64,000 bases of DNA, from the NCBI RefSeq assembly GCF_029223525.1, contig NZ_JARHTQ010000017.1, positions 1-64,000 of the forward strand, given 5' to 3'. This document shows positions 62,929 to 64,000 of the stretch, in pieces. Made by a program: the position numbers and the translations under genes. Position 1 is the first letter of the stretch; the number at the start of each line of letters is the position of its first letter. This DNA is from Streptantibioticus ferralitis. Its GTDB lineage: Bacteria; Actinomycetota; Actinomycetes; Streptomycetales; Streptomycetaceae. The notes under the pieces were generated by a model. That model made no database searches and had not been told where the DNA came from. It worked only from the letters and a program-made list of their open reading frames with translations.

Positions 62929-64000
62929 TTCCACTCCTCGCCGTCGCCGGGGCACGGGTCGTCCGCGTGCGGGTCCCGGGCGCGCAGCGGGAGATCCACC
63001 GTGAAGACCGCACCGCCCTCGGGCCGGTTGGCGGCGCGCAGTTCGCCGCCGTGCAGCCGGACGTTCTCCTCGGCGATGGCGAGCCCGAGTCCGCTGCCCT
63101 CCGAGCGGGCGCGGGCCGCGTCGGCCTTGTAGAAGCGCTCGAAGATGTGCGGCAGCACCTCGGCCGGGATACCGGGGCCGTTGTCGGCGACCTCGATCAG
63201 CAAGCGGTCTCCTTGGGTTGTGAGCGAGACCCGGACGGGCGCGCCGCCGTGCCGCAGCGCGTTGCCGACCAGGTTGGCGACGGCCACGTCTATGCGTCGC
63301 GGATCGAGCGACGCCCGTACGGCCTGCGGAAGTCGGGTTTCCACCTGGTCCTGCCAGCCACGGGCCTGCAGGGACTTGCGTACCGTCTCCGCGGCGTCCA
63401 CCTCGTCGAGGTGGAGGGCGGCGGCTCCGGCGTCGAAGCGGGAGATCTCCATCAGGTCCTCGACCATCCGGACCAGCTTGGCCGTCTCCCCGCTCACCAG
63501 CCGGACGGCGGCGGCGGTGTCCGGGTCGAGGGTGGCCGCGTCCTCGTCCAGCACGTCGGTGACCGCGGTCATCGCGGCCAGCGGGGTGCGCAGTTCGTGC
63601 GAGACGTCGGAGGCGAAGCGCCGGGCGGTGGCTTCCAGGCGGCGCAACTCGATGACGTTCTCCTCCAGGGTCGCGGCCATGTGGTTGAACGTGCGGGAGA
63701 GATCGGCGAGTTCGTCACCGCCGCGAACCGCGAGCCGGGTGTCCAGCTTGCCCGCCGCGATGGCCCCGGCGGCCCTGCGCAGCCCGCGTACCGGCCGCAG
63801 CACGCCCTGCGCGGCGAGCAGCGCGGCCACCAGGGACAGGGCGAGCGCGGGTACCGCGCCCCGCTCCGCGGCCTTGATCAGCGCGCTGGTGTTGGCCTGT
63901 TCCGCGGTGAGCGGGAGTTCCGCGTAGACGGCGAGGCCGGACTGCGTACGGTCGGTGCGCGCGTAGGTCACCGGCATGCCGATCGCCAGCCAGGGGCGGC
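62925..64000 (-). CDS. Sensor histidine kinase, N-terminus cut by window edge
   Basis: At least 358 residues are visible, with the reading frame open at the window end (RPWLAIGMPVTYARTD continues past 64000). From the visible left: the end of an extracytoplasmic sensor, one membrane helix (AVPALALSLVAALLAAQGVL), a HAMP domain, the phospho-acceptor SDVSHELRTPLAAMTAV, and an ATPase with NLVGNALRHGG, ADNGPGIP and GSGLGLAIAEENVRLHGG. All kinase motifs are intact. The response regulator is presumably encoded just outside the window. The coupled lipoprotein gene follows it. Confidence 0.93.
   Translation of the reverse strand, partial: RPWLAIGMPVTYARTDRTQSGLAVYAELPLTAEQANTSALIKAAERGAVPALALSLVAALLAAQGVLRPVRGLRRAAGAIAAGKLDTRLAVRGGDELADLSRTFNHMAATLEENVIELRRLEATARRFASDVSHELRTPLAAMTAVTDVLDEDAATLDPDTAAAVRLVSGETAKLVRMVEDLMEISRFDAGAAALHLDEVDAAETVRKSLQARGWQDQVETRLPQAVRASLDPRRIDVAVANLVGNALRHGGAPVRVSLTTQGDRLLIEVADNGPGIPAEVLPHIFERFYKADAARARSEGSGLGLAIAEENVRLHGGELRAANRPEGGAVFTVDLPLRARDPHADDPCPGDGEEWK

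Noticed and set aside
1-64000. tRNA or rRNA genes
   Set aside because: I looked in the intergenic gaps for tRNA-like T-loop and acceptor patterns and rRNA landmarks and saw none; all large gaps are explained by repeats, operators or pseudogenes.

Overview
The window is high-GC DNA with GTG/ATG starts, GGAGG-type ribosome binding sites, many IclR, ROK, TetR, PucR and GntR regulators, and families typical of streptomycetes (SAV_915-type, DUF2637, DUF5955-like). It is best read as a Streptomyces chromosome segment. The left edge cuts the start of a transposase that looks IS701-like. The right edge cuts a sensor kinase.

Layout. 0.1-2.7 kb: two tandem cytochrome P450 genes. 2.8-9.5 kb: a sugar module with a KDPG-aldolase-like gene, a ROK regulator, a lipoprotein binding protein, two permeases and a GH1 glycosidase. 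It has no ATPase, so a shared one such as MsiK is presumably used. 9.7-28.8 kb: a purine/allantoin catabolic island holding allantoicase, allantoinase, an IclR regulator, malate synthase, a xanthine/urate-type permease, an 8-oxoguanine/guanine deaminase, urate oxidase, HIU hydrolase, OHCU decarboxylase, hydroxypyruvate isomerase, tartronate semialdehyde reductase, glyoxylate carboligase and catalase. 43.6-52.1 kb: the upstream half of the same pathway, with three-subunit xanthine dehydrogenase, its XdhC maturation factor, a hypoxanthine/guanine-type permease and a divergent PucR regulator. Between the halves (29-43 kb) lie a zinc-ribbon protein, a GNA-type lectin, a toxin/immunity-like remnant, two acyl-CoA synthetases, a GH1/TetR pair, lysA, a two-component system and several decayed genes. 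52-64 kb: a TPR protein, a GntR regulator, an FhuF-type reductase behind an iron box, a DUF2637 protein, a RsbW-type ATPase, a GH38 alpha-mannosidase, a PP2C-like protein, a broken DUF456 gene and a kinase-lipoprotein pair.

How it works together. Purines can be taken from guanine/hypoxanthine to xanthine and urate, then to allantoin, allantoate and glyoxylate. Glyoxylate enters central metabolism either by malate synthase or by glyoxylate carboligase and tartronate semialdehyde reductase. Catalase can remove the peroxide made by urate oxidase. Ureidoglycolate lyase, urease and glycerate kinase are not in the window. The promoters of the IclR gene, malate synthase and the hyi-glxR-gcl operon each carry two 17-bp TTCC...GAA boxes set exactly 21 bp apart. 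This points to one glyoxylate/allantoate-sensing regulon.

The most notable non-gene features are that paired-box array, a 216-bp MITE-like element whose edge supplies the stop codon of the xdhC accessory gene, a 70-bp tandem repeat, and a related repeat in two gaps between convergent genes. Several pseudogenes (IMP dehydrogenase-like, acyl-CoA synthetase, TetR, DUF456) show ongoing decay. I see no tRNA, rRNA or CRISPR array.
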